DNA from: Fontibacterium oligotrophicum
GTDB taxonomy: Bacteria > Pseudomonadota > Alphaproteobacteria > Pelagibacterales > Pelagibacteraceae
NCBI GenBank assembly: GCA_965235975.1
Contig: CBDDZZ010000001.1
Location: forward strand, 62,001-126,000
Length of the DNA stretch: 64,000 bases
Direction: 5' to 3'
The notes beneath the pieces are model-generated. The model searched no databases. It saw only the letters and a program-made list of their open reading frames with translations, and was not told the DNA's origin. Positions within the stretch are counted from its first letter, which is position 1. Each line of letters starts with the position of its first letter. Position numbers and translations under genes: made by a program. Positions 63,842 to 64,000 of the stretch are shown here, piece after piece.

Positions 63842-64000
63842 CTTTTATTAATTTTTACAGTTTTATTTATCCAGATAATTAAAAATAGAACTGGAACTCC
63901 TATGATTGCAGATAAAACAAAGAATGTTGGATATCCAAATAAGTTTACAAATCCTCCAGAGTAACCAGCTATGAGTTTAGGCAAAAATAACATTGCAGAA
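63838..64000 (-). CDS. ampG: AmpG-like MFS permease, C-terminal end (partial)
   Basis: The last 53 codons of a minus-strand gene that enters from beyond the window. The residues PKLIAGYSGGFVNLFGYPTF then IIGVPVLFLIIWINK match the end of AmpG muropeptide/MFS permeases. Its TGA overlaps the EF-hand gene ATG by 4 nt. AmpG imports anhydro-muropeptides for recycling, which fits the NlpC/P60 gene nearby. Confidence 0.7.
   Translation of the reverse strand, partial: SAMLFLPKLIAGYSGGFVNLFGYPTFFVLSAIIGVPVLFLIIWINKTVKINKR

Noticed and set aside
1..64000. CRISPR arrays, insertion sequences or prophage genes
   Set aside because: No direct repeat array, transposase, integrase or phage structural gene was seen; AT-rich runs alone are not evidence.

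Overview
The window is a compact, strongly AT-rich (about 30% GC by eye) chromosome segment from a free-living alphaproteobacterium, most likely of the SAR11 (Pelagibacterales) type. This rests on the base composition, the minimal intergenic DNA, many 1-8 nt gene overlaps, convergent genes that share stop-codon bases, a TRAP transporter, a SAM-II riboswitch, and the alphaproteobacterial order sdhCDAB-mmsA-mdh-sucCDAB-lpdA followed by fsa/priA and an F1-only atpHAGDC operon. The taxon is an inference; no 16S gene is present.

Layout. 1-7640: end of a 2-hydroxyacid dehydrogenase, a TRAP transporter (dctP, terminator, dctQM), an amidase, an EamA exporter, a 3-hydroxyisobutyrate-dehydrogenase-like enzyme and a frameshifted alpha/beta hydrolase; this looks like an uptake and catabolism cassette. 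7637-12612: signal-recognition genes (ftsY, frameshifted; ffh with a structured leader), dapF, and rpsP-trmD-rplS, with rimM absent from its usual slot. 12629-16739: leuCDB and asd. 16749-30162: succinate dehydrogenase, mmsA, mdh, succinyl-CoA synthetase, 2-oxoglutarate dehydrogenase and lpdA, a nearly continuous TCA-cycle block. 30165-37713: transaldolase-like fsa (minus strand), priA and F1 ATP synthase. 37710-44766: a minus-strand housekeeping run (rplU, rpmA, obgE, proB, proA, nadD, rsfS, rlmH, ctpA, rppH). 44849-46340: gloB and metW behind a SAM-II riboswitch with an intrinsic terminator. 46445-51863: hisC and tyrA, then plsC, lysA, lptM and argH on the minus strand. 51891-58382: tlpA, small membrane proteins, an esterase, an HNH nuclease, coq7, dsbB, two yqaA paralogues, tRNA-Leu(CAA), a frameshifted acyl-CoA synthetase and tRNA-Arg(CCU). 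58597-64000: a 31-residue Lys/Arg-rich protein, carD, fdxA, a Suv3-like helicase behind a possible pseudoknotted leader, an NlpC/P60 protein, an EF-hand protein and the end of an AmpG-like permease.

Two genes are missing from the feature track because they are short: lptM (50341-50478) and the basic protein (58597-58692). The most unusual items are the regulatory RNAs (ffh leader, SAM-II switch on metW without an adjacent metX, putative pseudoknot before the helicase) and the basic mini-protein preceded by a 23-nt palindrome. Five single-base homopolymer length differences break three genes, one of them the normally essential ftsY. This pattern fits sequencing error better than real gene loss, so those three genes should be treated as possibly intact. 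I found no CRISPR array, insertion sequence, prophage or clear genomic island.
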